Shown: one piece after another, positions 11,045 through 23,100 of the stretch
Layout: every line of letters starts with the position of its first letter
How positions within the stretch are numbered: position 1 is the first letter of the stretch
From: Tanypteryx hageni
Taxonomy: Eukaryota; Arthropoda; Insecta; Odonata; Petaluridae
Direction: 5' to 3'
NCBI GenBank assembly: GCA_028673005.1
Contig: CM054117.1
Coordinates: 35,790,061 to 35,854,060, forward strand
DNA: 64,000 nt
Program-made: the position numbers and the translations under genes
Notes under the pieces: generated by a model
Seen by the model: the letters and a program-made list of their open reading frames with translations, nothing else
The model's database searches: none
Told to the model about the DNA's origin: nothing

Positions 11045-12892
11045 GACTATATTGGTGTACATAAGTTTTAGCATTCTGTGTCGAAAATTTTTTTTAAAAA
11101 GCCGCCATTTACTATCTGCTTCCGCAGTACATTCCATTCTTGTTTAAATGAATATATGCATAAAAATTTACTCATTGATTGAACGCAAACAATTTTTTTG
11201 GGAGATGTAAACAGTATTCTGTGCGAAAAGAGAGGGTTGCGAGACACGGCGAAATAATACAACAAAACATTACCAACACAGCACGACCCGCACCCACTCA
11301 CCAGAAACAACATCAAGTCGTGAAATCATTTAATTCCAAAAATTGTTTTTACATTAAAGCCGACAAAGGAAATACTGCTGTTATAATGGACAAGAATCAA
11401 TATTACCAAAAAGTGGATGAACTTCTCCAAGAAGGCCCCTACACAAAAATACCAAAAAACCTTTGAACCAAATGATAACTAAAACAAAAAATATTCTGAA
11501 ACCATGCCCCACTTGAATAGATAAACGACACAATCTTCAATTAAATATCTGCAACCCAGTTGTCCCCAGGATGTACTACTGCCTTCCAAAATTACACAAA
11601 TGAGGCATACCTATGAGACCCATAGTTTCAGGGATCAACTCTCCTACTTACAAAATATCTCAATGGCTAAACTATCAATTCAAACAAATACAACTAGATT
11701 GTGACTCTCGCATCAAAAACACACAAGATTTCATCAACACAATAGAAAACACCGCACTTGCAGATAATGAAATCTGAGTTTCCTTTGATGTCACTTCCTT
11801 ATTCCCAAGCGTACCTACCAAAGAAACCATAGAATTCCTACAGACATGTTTATTAGCAACAGAAGAATATGTTCTTTTAACCTCTCTGTGCATGCGGCAA
11901 TGTTTCTTTAAAATCAACAACACCTTCTATCAGCAAAATGACGGTACCACTATGGGTAACTCCCTTTCTCCTTTCATAGCTGATCTCTTCATGACTAATT
12001 TTCAGAAGTCTTGTAAATCTTCCTTCCCATATTTTCCAAAAACTTGACCCGTTACATAGATGAAATTTTTGCAATCTTTGACACAGCAAAAGAAAGCATC
12101 CCTAATTTCATACAATGCCTCAACCAACAATTTGACACGATAATATTTACACACGAAATAGAAAACAATCAATCTTTACCTTTCTTAGATCTGCTCATTA
12201 CAAGAAAACATAACAAACTGCAATTCAACATTTACAGAAAATCTACACACACCAACACATATATTCATATGAACTCTCATCACCATATCTCACATAAATT
12301 GACTCCCTTCAACTCCATGATTCACAGACTACTAAATACACCTCTATCGAAAACAGATTTTTACATTGAACTTACATTTATCAAAAACTGCACATTACAC
12401 AATGGACTCGACTCACAAATCATCAACAAAATGATTCAAAAACGCAAGCACAATAATCAAATTAAATCATGCACCACACTCACAAACCCAAACACAAAGA
12501 AAAAATACATAAAACTACCATGTGCACCGAAATTAACAAATAATCTTCAATGCATGTTTTTAAAATTTGATCTTCACCCGGTTTGTGTCAACAAAAATAA
12601 ACTATCCAACCTAATAACAAACCCGAAAGATTAAATTCCCAATCACCAAAAAACAGGCATTTACCAAGTCAATTGCAGTCCGTGTGACAATATTTACATA
12701 GGACAATCAAGACGCAAACTGGAAACCTGGTTTAAAGAACACATAGCACACTACAAAAACAACATAATAAACAAATCAAGCACTGCAACTCATATTTTTG
12801 ACACTCACCATCCTATCACCACAGAAAACCTATCCTTACTCAAATCAATCGAGCAAGACAATAAACTCGATAAATTGATGGATTAAAACTAT
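11045..12892 (+). mobile_element. Penelope-like retroelement, decayed copy A
   Basis: The frames contain Penelope-type reverse transcriptase blocks: YIKADKGNTAVIMDK, LPKLHK, MRPIVSGINSPTYKISQWL, SFDVTSLFPSVPTKE, and YIDEIF at 12053, where the last catalytic Asp of YIDD has become Glu. Next come LPFLDLLITRK and a C-terminal GIY-YIG endonuclease (IYIGQSRRKLE near 12690-12722). Internal stops occur, for example at 11464 and 11514. The 5' side starts close to the hAT deletion junction. The shared position in copy B (49630-51460) shows insertion before the duplication. It is not functional as it stands. Confidence 0.88.
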
Positions 12893-12959
12893 CTAAAGAT
12901 CCTATGCAGACAGGCATAAGCTGCAATGTTGGGAGTAATTTTGAAACGGGGAAAAAGTC

Positions 12960-13031
12960 TGCTATGACCAGGATTTGAACTCAGGTCTTCCACTTAGCAG
13001 GCGGATATTCTACCACTGAACTATCGTAGCA
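12960..13031 (-). pseudogene. tRNA-like 72-mer, copy A
   Basis: The minus strand reads TGCTACG...CATAGCA, a 7-bp acceptor stem with one G-T pair, spaced exactly 72 nt. It has an A-box-like AGTTCAGTGGTAGAATA and a B-box-like GAGTTCAAATC. The anticodon loop CTGCTAA with stem TCCGC/GTGGA gives anticodon GCT. The T stem does not pair well, and a serine tRNA should have a long variable arm, which is absent. I therefore treat it as a tRNA pseudogene or SINE head, lying just after the Penelope-like element. Confidence 0.6.
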
Positions 13032-13068
13032 AATCAATTTTCTCGTTTCTGAAAGCGGATGTTTTCTT

Positions 13069-13938
13069 AGTTGTAAAGTGGTGGTAGAGTAGTCTAAAAA
13101 TCTAACAATAGTAAAAGGATACTTCTGTCCCTTTGTGGCTCCCTCTGTCACGCTATAAAAATGCGAATAACTCGATAATGGATGCAGATTCATTTTTGAT
13201 ATTTGGCAGGAATGATCACATATTCACATATTGTAAGATGATAATGAAAAGAAATCTTGAAGGAAGTCTTAGGTTCGACTCCATGGTAGGCATTTCCATT
13301 TCCCATACGATAACACATAAATATCGACTTTTTGACTTGCAGACTTTTATTCTTTTTGAGAGCTAAATTAGAAAGAATTCACCTATGATCTTCGGATCTA
13401 GCCCATTTTAAAGAAACAACTATGAAGTTTCTTATTCTGTTCTTATTCTATTCCCGCCTACTCTTCGAAATTCCGCATGTTAATCATTTAATTCACATAT
13501 TTTGGGGATATCTTGCCATTTCAATGGAATGTTGCCATGCCAACCTATTACAATGTTAAACCTCGAACTCCTATTGTTATTTCAATTCTTATGGGCGAAA
13601 GCGCGATTTGAATGCTCTTACAATTAGCACGAGAGAGAGAGAGAGAGAGAAGAGAGAGAAATTTCTTTTCATATCAACCAATGTAAGCAACATTCGTTGC
13701 GTTATTTACGTGAATGAGTACATTTGAATGTAGAATATTAATCAATCGCTTATTAGAATTAGGTACTTAGAATCATCGTAGGAGTTCGAAACTTAAATCA
13801 ACGAACGCCTAAAAGAACGAAAGTTTATTTTCTTGGCATCCAAAGAAAGTCAAGGCATATTTGTTAATTTTTTTCTCACAAAAACCTTTCCCGGTGAATT
13901 TCAACGGGCATCTTTCTAATAAATAATAATGATTTTTG
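13069..13938. other. Intergenic, right of duplication copy A
   Basis: There is no recognisable gene. It contains a (GA)n microsatellite at 13629-13662. Confidence 0.5.
13629..13662. repeat. (GA)n microsatellite
   Basis: A run of GAGA dinucleotides with one interruption. Confidence 0.9.
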
Positions 13939-14633
13939 CTTTCTCCATATACGTAGTAAAGGGGAAAGTATTGCATTCATGAAAAAAATCGACTTCGAGA
14001 TTTCAACGGAAATACGGGTTTTGAGGTCCCCTGAACATGTTTTGACCATTTTCTCGATGATGTCTGTGTGTGATAGCTTTTTGTGGGTGCTCTATCTCAA
14101 AAACTATTAATCAGGTCTACGCAAAATTTTATACTTAACATTTTTATAAAAGTCAGAAGAACTGATTAGTTTTTGGTAAGAATCGGTCAACTGGAAGTGG
14201 GTATTTACTCTTGTCACATCCATTATTTTGAAATAATTGCTTTAATATTTGATAAATGTAAAAATGTCTTGGAATAAAAGTTGTAGGAAATGTCAATTTA
14301 TGCAACCTTTTCTTTGAAACATTATTCCATATAATGCATTGTTTAGGAGGTATCTTATATTTTTAGCTGCCACCAACACGCCACCTACCGATGACTATTG
14401 GTAACAATTGATGCTTAGTTATGTCTTAGTTACGCTTCTTTTTCTTTTCTTAATTGTTGGAGCTTTTTGGCTATATCCAATATTAGAAGGCTATGGTTTG
14501 AGTTTATTCCTGTTCTTTGTCAAGTCTAAAATTTTCTCGGTTTCTTAAAATATTTATTATTATGTAACCTATTTGGAATTTTTAGAAATATTACAGATAT
14601 GGAGCAAGTCATGTGGTGGCCACATCAGATTTT
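13938..14633. mobile_element. Non-autonomous 'GGAGAAAGT' family element, reverse orientation
   Basis: One end is CTTTCTCCATATACGTAG and the other ATATGGAGCAAGTCATGTGG followed by TGGCCACATCAGATTT, so the ends are short inverted repeats around TTTCTCCATA/TATGGAG. The inside (GACATCATCGAG, CCGGTT-like and AAAGCAAATAT blocks in reverse) matches elements at 22743-23450, 23452-23640 and 57003-58575. No protein is encoded. The family is not one I can name. Confidence 0.65.
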
Positions 14634-15067
14634 TAACTTAGTAACTTTTATAAAGAGCACAAAAAGTGAAAAAAAAATTAATAATTTTTATTAAACGCTT
14701 ATATAAAACGAACTGAAATGAAAAAATATAAATTAAACAAAAAAGCTTTTTAGTTAACTTTTATGGAACAGTTAAATGAATAAAATAAAATTATTGAATT
14801 AATAGAGATATTGAATACAATGCAGTTCTGATAATTCATTCAGATGTCTTAAAGAATGCACCATAACTTCTAATTATTCAAGATCTCTATTAATTCTATA
14901 ATTTAAATTATTATTTTTTCATTTCACTGTTTTATAAAAGTTAACTAAAAAGCTTTTTTATTTAATTTATATTTTTCATTCAGTGTGTTTTATATAACTT
15001 ATTAATAAAAAATTATTGAATTTTTATTTTTTCACTTTTTGTGCACTTTATAAAAGTTATTAATTTA
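14634..15067. mobile_element. Fold-back element with about 200-bp inverted arms
   Basis: The left arm carries AACTTTTATAAAGAGCACA, AAAAAGCTTTTTAGTTAACT and GAATTAATAGAGAT. Each is mirrored in reverse complement on the right (AGATCTCTATTAATTC, AGTTAACTAAAAAGC, TGTGCACTTTATAAAAGTT). The arms meet near 14850. It abuts the previous element directly. No coding capacity. Confidence 0.75.
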
Positions 15068-16583
15068 AAATTTCATTTTTTATTTTTATTTTAATGTGAA
15101 ATATATGAATGTTTTCATATTCTTCAAAAATTTACATTATTAGCTAACTAGGGAGATTCCCATTGAAATTCTACAGGAAAGTTTTTAATTAAAATTTTGT
15201 GAATAGATGCAATACAGAGCTATTATCCAAGTCAATGGTACCCAATTACTACATGAAACTGGCAACAATCCAAACCACAAACCAAATACGTCAAATTCTC
15301 ACATTAAAAACTGATCTGTTGATCGATTCAACACATTTTAAAAAATTGGTGGCAGCTCTTAATAGTTTCAAAGTTAACAAAAAAAGGACAAACAATTATT
15401 ACATTATTATCTTGTCAACCTGCACATAAATATGTGAACCAAATCAACCAAAATGATTATAAACATCTTGAATTTTATCAAGGATGCACAACAAGAAATT
15501 TTAATTTTAATTTGAAATTTTAGCCAGTCTCTGTATGCCAAAAGAGCTTGAATTGAATATTAATCAGCACATGAAAGGAGATTAATTGCCTTCATCTTCC
15601 TGGTAGTGGCAGCTATAAATGTTACTTTGCACCAACTTTTACTTCAGCTTCTGAAACCAAACTATACAAATTACACAGATATAAATAAAAGATTTGCTCA
15701 GGTATGCTTCGTATATACTCAAATTCAGAAGAGCTCTGACAAATAATTTACATATAATATTAACTGTGGAGCCATTGGCTATGTATGTTTCACTGAAGTT
15801 CAAATAAAGCAGTTTGATGTATATTAGATACTTAAATCACAATTGTCTTGAGATTATATGACTTTTAAAAACTACTGTACATATACCATGGCATATAATT
15901 TGGTCCTTAAAGCTATAATAAATATTTTAAAAGATTTGGGTTAACTTAAATACTGAGTATCAAAATAGAAATCACAGGCCAATGACTGCAGTTCTCATAG
16001 CACATTTGATCTTGGGCATTTTCAATATGATGGATTCATTATTTCTCCAGTATGATTCCAGCTTTTCTCTAACACAAAATTCCTTTGCTGCATCGGAGTT
16101 ATTTGATGATTTAACAAATTCTACAACTATTAAGTAGAAATTAACTTTGTATTTAATTATTTTGGTTAGCAGGACAATAATGAATGTATTAGTTGTCAAT
16201 CTGAATGAATTTTATTGCAAGTTCCAATAGGTATCAAAGAATAATACTGTGTACTCAGGGGCGTATTAAGCTACCGCGGGGCCCAGAGCACCAGATGGGT
16301 TGCGGGCCCCACACCTATTGGTTCCGATACATTGAAACCAATCAACCATAACGTTATATTGATATTAGGAAGAAATGCAAGGATATTGTATCAAACAATT
16401 AAAATATGATATATTGATATTGCAATTTATAATAAAAAATAATTTCCATAGGGCAGTTTAATGACAATAATGCTCTGAAAATTGAAACTAAAAAGAATCA
16501 ACCTTTTAATATTTAAAAAATATATCACGAAAACAAATGAGGCAGATGACCTTGCAATCATATAAATGAAAAGCACATAATTA
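15068..16583. other. Intergenic AT-rich stretch
   Basis: No gene, RNA or clear repeat boundary is recognised. Near 16258 a CAGGGGCGTATTAAG start with GC-rich surroundings resembles a transposon terminus, but no matching end was found. Confidence 0.45.
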
Positions 16584-17568
16584 CAGTAAATACCCACGTG
16601 TTATGCAAGGGTACATAATCTTCCTATTTTCATTTGAACCCAATTTTCCACAATTTCGGCACATTAATTACAGCCTAGGTATGGTCATAATTTTATTGGT
16701 GATTTTTTACAAAAATTAAGATAGATAATAGTTAAAATTTATTAACTAATTCTATAAACATACATTAATTAGATATTAAAAGAATGAATTCAGTATTTAT
16801 TCATTTTAAAATCCAAGAAATACATCGTCACTGGACCATTCTTCGATGTTGTTATCGGAATCGGCATCTTATGCATGATGTCACCCTACACCGGTGCCCA
16901 GACTGGTGGTGAGGTACTGGTACTACTTACAGTTAGAAACAATGGCAGCTGATACCTTTGAGTAAGCTGGGAGTTGATACTTCTTGTAGAACTACCATCA
17001 AGTTATCATTCCTTACTTTTCTCTCAGCATTCATAAGTGATTTATTCTTGATTCTTTGAGTTTGTAGTTAATTATGGTTATTTGCTATCATTTTTACGTG
17101 CTCCAGAGTGTTCTAATATGGGTAAAACTTAAGGTTGGGTGAACCCATCCACCTCAGGCGTGACAAAAATGTAAAAAACATCGACATAGGATTATCGTCA
17201 TTCCTTCATTTTATTAGCTCAAACAATGTCATATGCCATACTATGAAATTAATATAATTGGAATTATTGTATATATCCTAATATCACCTTGTAAGTAAAC
17301 AGAGTATGTAATGAATGAGTTAGCTGACGTTCTTCTGGAACGTTATTCGAAAATTTCATTTCGCACTTATATTATGTCACCAATACATAATACCAATAAT
17401 TCGATCATTGCTTTAGACCACGTTACACCATCTAGTTAATTCTGGAATGGTAACGCTAAAAAAATCTGTTCGTGCTATACCTAGGTACATAGAAAAATCA
17501 TAGATTACGAGCCTTCAAACCCCCCTGCGTGTTATATGAGGATGTGCATTATACGTGGGTATTTACGG
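16584..17568. mobile_element. Internally deleted pogo/Tigger-like element
   Basis: Terminal inverted repeats CAGTAAATACCCACGTGTTA (left) and ATACGTGGGTATTTACGG (right) are each flanked by TA (16582-16583, 17569-17570), the target duplication of Tc1/mariner/pogo elements. On the minus strand near 16860 the frame reads DSDNNIEEWSSDDVF. This resembles the acidic C-terminal tail of pogo-family transposases, so an autonomous parent is implied. The rest of the transposase is missing. Confidence 0.7.
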
Positions 17569-18242
17569 TATGCAGCATTAATTATGCTAACTTAAGCTTG
17601 GAAGAAATTCTTTAGAGACCTTTCTCTAGAAAAGCCTGTTACAATGACTTCAAAATCGAGTCTCCTTGTTATGTCTCACTCGATGCTGAGCACAGCCAAA
17701 TCACTGAGTTTTTCCTCTAACAATGTTGAGCGTAAATGATTTTATACACATTTTAAAGTCAAGAAAGAAGGCTCTCCCTCAGTATTTGATATAATAGTCA
17801 AATAAATTCTCAGTACAACAAATACATTTGGGAAGGCCATATCTAGATTGTTAGTACTCAGTTCACAAATTGCATTTATAGGTATTTTCATCAAATCTCA
17901 CTTTTCTTTTGCATATTGAAAATATTGATGAAGTTCGTCAGCGCGATACTCGAGGTTGTCAAATGGCAGTTAACTTGTTTGTAAAATTCTGATCCAACGT
18001 AAATATAAAAAAGGCAATAATATTGTATGTTATATATAAAAAATAGTTTTGAAACTTTAAAGGAAAAATCAGTGTAAAGTGTAAAAACAGCACTTTATAA
18101 TTTTATCAAAAATAAGATTTAGGATCAAATATTTAATAACAAAAACTATAATTATAATTTTTTATTTGCAGAATCTCTTGTCCAGAGTGTGTGCTTTTTC
18201 ATGCTGAAATATCTAAATTGACTTATATACTGTGATATACAA
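17569..18242. other. Unassigned intergenic stretch
   Basis: AT-rich; nothing recognised. Confidence 0.45.
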
Positions 18243-18502
18243 CAGAGGTTCTCCAACTTGTGCCACAGTAGAGTTTTAGGAGTGCCGCGAAAAACTTGAT
18301 ATAGTAAATAAATCAACAATTTGCGTGTGTTGATGGGTAATCTGTGCAATAATTTTTCTTCTAATGAATTATGTAGAAGCATCAACAAAAGTAATACCCA
18401 TATCTAACAATATATAAAGCTTGTCACAAGGCTTGGGTGCCACAAAACCCTCTTTATCTTTGCTAGTGTGCCATGGTTCAAAAAAGTTTCAGAACCTACA
18501 GA
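18243..18502. mobile_element. Short hAT-type MITE
   Basis: The ends are CAGAGGTTCTCCAACTTG and AAGTTTCAGAACCTACAG, imperfect inverted repeats of the hAT type. The flanking octamers ATATACAA (18235-18242) and ATGTACAA (18503-18510) match at 7 of 8 bases. It is 260 bp with no coding capacity. Confidence 0.65.
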
Positions 18503-19218
18503 TGTACAACAACAATGGCAAACATCCATCAGTTATTCTTTGAATAGTGACACTTTTAAGTTAATATATATTATAATGAAAATAAATGTATCAGGGCTCC
18601 TTAAATGTATATTTAATATTGAAAGATAAGTAATAATGAAGTATGTTATTCTGAAATTCTTTTACATTATCTACATAGAAAATTCCACAGGAATTGATGG
18701 ATACATACAAGTATGTAAATTTGAAAAATACATTTTTTTAGTATGTTATGCCTAAATTATACTTTGACAAATGATGTAATAAATCATATTTTATATTCTG
18801 CTGTACATCTAGTAAGCATTGTAGTATAATGTACTTTCGGCATAAAGTAGAAAAATAAGATTTCACTGTGATGCTGTAAAAACTTTCATAACCATTTACA
18901 TATGCCAACAAGCAACAGATTGGTGAGATATTAGGAATGTTTCCAACTTATGTTTTCCTGACTATTGCCAGCATAGATATAAGAATAACTCAGGGTGATC
19001 ATTTTAAGAGAGGACACTTCATTCTAATAATAATTAGTAGGAAAGAAATTGATGCATCAATATTGGTAGTAACATACTGTATTGTTAGGAAAACTGTGTA
19101 AATCAATCAAAATTTAAAGTGATAATTCAATTAAAAAACCTGTATTAATAATAGAATTAAGGGTTCCACTCCAAATGATCATTCTTTATAATAGTAAATG
19201 ATTATCTAAACTTATTTA
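18503..19218. other. Unassigned stretch, 3' side of UGT-B
   Basis: AT-rich; nothing recognised. Confidence 0.45.
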
Positions 19219-19694
19219 CCGTATTTACCCGAATCCAAGACGACCACAAATCTAAGAATATTTGCAGACTGTCAAAACAGAAAAAGATTTTATGACCTAA
19301 CTTCTCACTGAATGTATTTGTCATATATTTGGAACACACGTATTCAGTATAGGTACACTATATCGTTTATTCATTGAGATGGTTTGCTGCAAATTTTTGT
19401 CTAAAAAAAGAATTTTTAAAATGTATTTTTAAAACTTAGACTTATAAATGGAATTCTGGGTCATAAGTTTGCAATGAAAAATCTTAATAGATACAATTAT
19501 TTTATCTTGTTTCATTTGTTAAAAAAACATCAATGAAATGCGTAACGTGCAATAAGTTTGTCGTATGACGAATTGAAGCGTGATCAATTTACCACGATAT
19601 ATTAACAGTATACATACTCGAATTTAAGATGACCCCCGATTTTCACAAGGTGAAATTTGGAAAAAACCTTCATCTTGGATTCGGATAAATAGGG
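19219..19694. mobile_element. TA-flanked MITE of the 'ACCCGAATCCAAGA' family
   Basis: The left end CCGTATTTACCCGAATCCAA mirrors the right end TTGGATTCGGATAAATAGGG. Both are bounded by TA (19217-19218, 19695-19696). A second member lies at 26878-27456, and both share the internal ATGACCTAA-TTCTC-ATGTATTTG region. Probably a pogo/mariner-derived non-autonomous element. Confidence 0.7.
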
Positions 19695-19879
19695 TACTTT
19701 CAGTCAGTTTTAAGCAAATCAAACATTCATAGACATCTCTGAGAATTTTTCTTCAGTAAAATGTCTTCATAGTTACTTAATTAAGGATGAAGCATTTTGA
19801 TGTAATTATTTACAATCATTATTAGCTTTGGTTAATATTTCAACAAAGTGAATGGAAAAACAATTCTCTATAAGAGTTC

Positions 19880-20186
19880 TTATCTTTGTTTCTTTGACTT
19901 TTTTGATGATTCATTACTGCTACCTATGCTCATAAGCATTCTGTACAGAGTTTTAATAAAAAACACTGCCATAACGATGATCAGCAATGCAGCCAAGATG
20001 ATTACTGCAAGAACATCCAGTAAGAAGTACTGATACCAGGCAAGATCAAGGCCTGCTGCTCTCAGACTCTCAACACGACCTTTTTCATGTCTTAATGTGA
20101 ACTCTGTCCAGAAGATTGCACGATCCAATGGAGTTTGTGGTTGATCTCGGAGTAAGCTTGACATTTTGTGCATGTTTTTACGATAG
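19880..20186 (-). CDS. UGT-B exon 7 (membrane anchor and stop)
   Basis: After the acceptor TTCAACAG the exon completes a Ser codon and reads SYRKNMHKMSSLLRDQPQTP. This family block is followed by the transmembrane helix FLLDVLAVIILAALLIIVM and a basic tail KKSKKQR ending at TAA 19882-19880. Confidence 0.92.
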
Positions 20187-23100
20187 CTGTTGAATAGAGG
20201 TTAGAAAATTAATAGTGGTTTTTGGTAGATGTACATAAAATATACTTTAGGAAAATGATTGATCATTATTATGTTCAGTTTAGTTCAATAGAGAATCATG
20301 AAACTCATGTTATGGCAGAAAACAAAACAAATTATGATTTGTTAGTGCTAATTTTTTAATATGTTGAGATTAAATTTCATTACTCATTAGATTTTGATAT
20401 TAGTTAATCAAACAATGATAATATATCTTCTATTTTAAATACAGTGCTTTCTCGTAATACTGCAAATTTCAGGGAAAACATAGTGACCTGTGTTATAAGA
20501 TCTCCTGTGGTATAACCAAGGACATAGTCTCTTTGATCCAATACTGCATATACAAACAATTGTTTAGCTTTACAATTTTTATCTATTATGATCACTTGAA
20601 ACAACAAAATAGAGAAACCAGTGCTGATATAATTCCATAGTACAGTGGAAGTTATGGTAGAACATAGGAAGTTAAGGAATTTGCTATATTATCAACAGCA
20701 TTATAACTGGAGATCAATGTAAACCACCTTTTTGAACTTCGCGTGCTTGCAGTTCGCGACTAATTTTTTTACGATCGTTACTTGTTTCGAGCATATTACT
20801 TGCATTTTGCGTCATGCGTTTACGATGCCAACAAGAATGAACTCCTATACTTTTTTGTTTCCAAGTTCATTTAAAACTTTAGCAACCTATAAAAGGGCAT
20901 TAATATTATATTATATTTATAATGCTCATTATTAGCAGTTTTTAAAGTAAACAAATATGATAACCATCAACTTAATTGTTTTGTAACTCAGTGTAAATCT
21001 CACCGCCAACGGTCAATAACAGTCGAAGTTCCTGGCATCTAGAGGCCAAATTAGAAGTTATTGGCTTATGGAAAAACATCCTGCATATTTTACTTTCAAC
21101 TAAATCATCATCATCATTGGTATTCTGTCCATAGACAGGCCCGTGATTATTCTTGGTTAAACCTGGTTCTCCATATACTCCTATTTTCTGCTGTCCTCTT
21201 TATATCTTGATAACTCTCTTTCCCTTTCAAATCATCTATCAGCTGAAACCTTTTCCTACCTCTTTCCCTTTTCCCATCTAGTTTTCCTTCTACCACACGT
21301 TTAATCATACTCTCACTCCTCAGGTAATGTCCAACCCAGTTGGCCTTCCTCTTTCTGATAATCTGTATAATCATTCGCTTCTCTCCTATTCTTCGTAGCA
21401 CTTAATCGTTTTTCATCCTATCTGTCCATTTGATCTTCAGCATTCTCCTCCAAGTCCTCATTTTAAAGCTTTCCAAGTATTTGATGTCATTCTTCCTTAG
21501 CGTCCATGTTTCTGCCCCCTACAAAGCTATACTCCATACATGGCATTTTATGAACTTCTTGCGAATATCTTCCCTTATATTCCCCATAAGAAGGTGTTTA
21601 TTTCTTCTGAAAGGCACTTTTGCTTTTCCTATTCTAGTTCTGATCTCATCCGTACATTTTGCCTCTCATGTTATGATACTTCCAAGGTATTTATATTATG
21701 AAACTTGTTCTAATGGCTTTCCCCCAGTAGTTATGCTCAGATTCTCTTATTTACCCGATATTCGAATGACCTTGGATTTTTCTGTATTTATTTCCATACC
21801 GTATTTTCTACCTGTTATCACTAGTCTATTTATCATTTTTGTAGCTCCTCTTCCTTCTTCTTCTTTTATGAGTATGACATTGAAAATATTCGTTCTTCGT
21901 GTATGAGGTTGCTGGTTTTTGATCGAAATATTTAATGATTTAATGCTATTATCTTTGAATTTTGAATGTTATTTAAGGTACTGTTGTTTTGTTGAGTTTT
22001 CATTGTTTATTAAGAATTTTTAATGTAAATTTAAGAATTGCCATCATCTTGTATCGTAAGATTTTTTGTTGTGTATTTTGAATGCAATTACTAAAAGAAA
22101 TGTTATAAGTTTGTTACGCTAGGTTTTGATTTTATTTTGAGCATTTCTACTGTAATTAGTAAAAGAAATGGAACCACTTTTTAATGCATGTTTTTTTGCC
22201 ATTTGGAAATGTTTGTTGAAGAATACAGGAAAACTTTTGTGCATAATGTACTCAACATTCCATTTCAGTAGTTCAATTTAAATTAAACCATTTCCTTAGA
22301 ATGAACAAAAGAAGAACGATAGTCACATGCGAACTTTTGTGGAGGTAAATTGTACAAGTACGGTAAGAAGTGTAATCGTTTTGTTATGGTGGGTTTTCAT
22401 TTGCTAGTACACGTTTTGAAGGTATTTTTTTATTTTATAATGCTAGGAATTATATTTACGGTTATGTTTTCTTTTATTTTCTGTTAAACTTCATTATTTA
22501 TGATAAAAATGTGAATATTTTAGGTTGGATGGAACCAGTATCTCGCAATAACATGGCATCTTATGGGAAAATAGGACTTGCACTTCGCGAATTTGCATTT
22601 CGCGTCATTTATCTAGAACCAATTATTCGCAAAGTTCAAAAAGGTGATGTGTTAATAATTCTGTATGCTGTCATGTTATGCTTTATCTTTTTTGTTTACA
22701 AAACATGTCAACATGATTACTCCGAATGCAAGATTAAAAAATCTGATATGGCCACCACATGACTTTCTCCATACCTGTAATATTTCTAAAAACTCAAAAT
22801 AGCTTAAATGATAATAAATATTTTAAGGAATTGCTAGAAAAATTGAAAGACATTACAAAGAACAGAAATAAACTCATAAAGTAGCCTTCTGATATTGGAT
22901 ATAGCCATGAAGCTCCAACAATTAAGCATAAAAAGGAGTGTTAATAAGACGTAACTTAGTAACAAATGTTTACAAAATTTTCCTCCAGGTGATGTGGTGG
23001 TAGCAGTGAAAAAATTAATTTTTAAAATATCTCTTAAATAATTCATTTTATGGGAAAATGTTTGGAACAAATGTTGTAGAAAAGTAATAAACCTACAACT

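Larger units (their letters stand above)
768..13068. repeat. Segmental duplication, copy A (partner 36858-51639, direct orientation)
   Basis: From 768 the sequence aligns collinearly with 36858 onwards, and the match stops after 13068/51639. It carries UGT exons 3, 2 and 1, a shared intron-2 MITE, a CpG-rich upstream region, a Transib remnant, a Penelope-like element and a tRNA-like unit, all in the same order. Differences from copy B: copy A has a longer TA repeat at 3826, keeps 870 bp of Transib that B has lost (8248-9117), has a Helitron end plus TA repeat at 10425-10641, and has lost most of the hAT that is intact in B. Identity is high by eye, a few percent divergence outside these indels; I did not compute it. 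Confidence 0.9.

Noticed and set aside
16256..16330. CAGGGGCGTATTAAG with GC-rich continuation as a hAT-like left end
   Set aside because: No matching right end or 8-bp duplication found; kept only as a remark.
21430..21906. Plus-strand 158-codon frame as a membrane protein
   Set aside because: It is the antisense shadow of the minus-strand RTE element ending at 21104.
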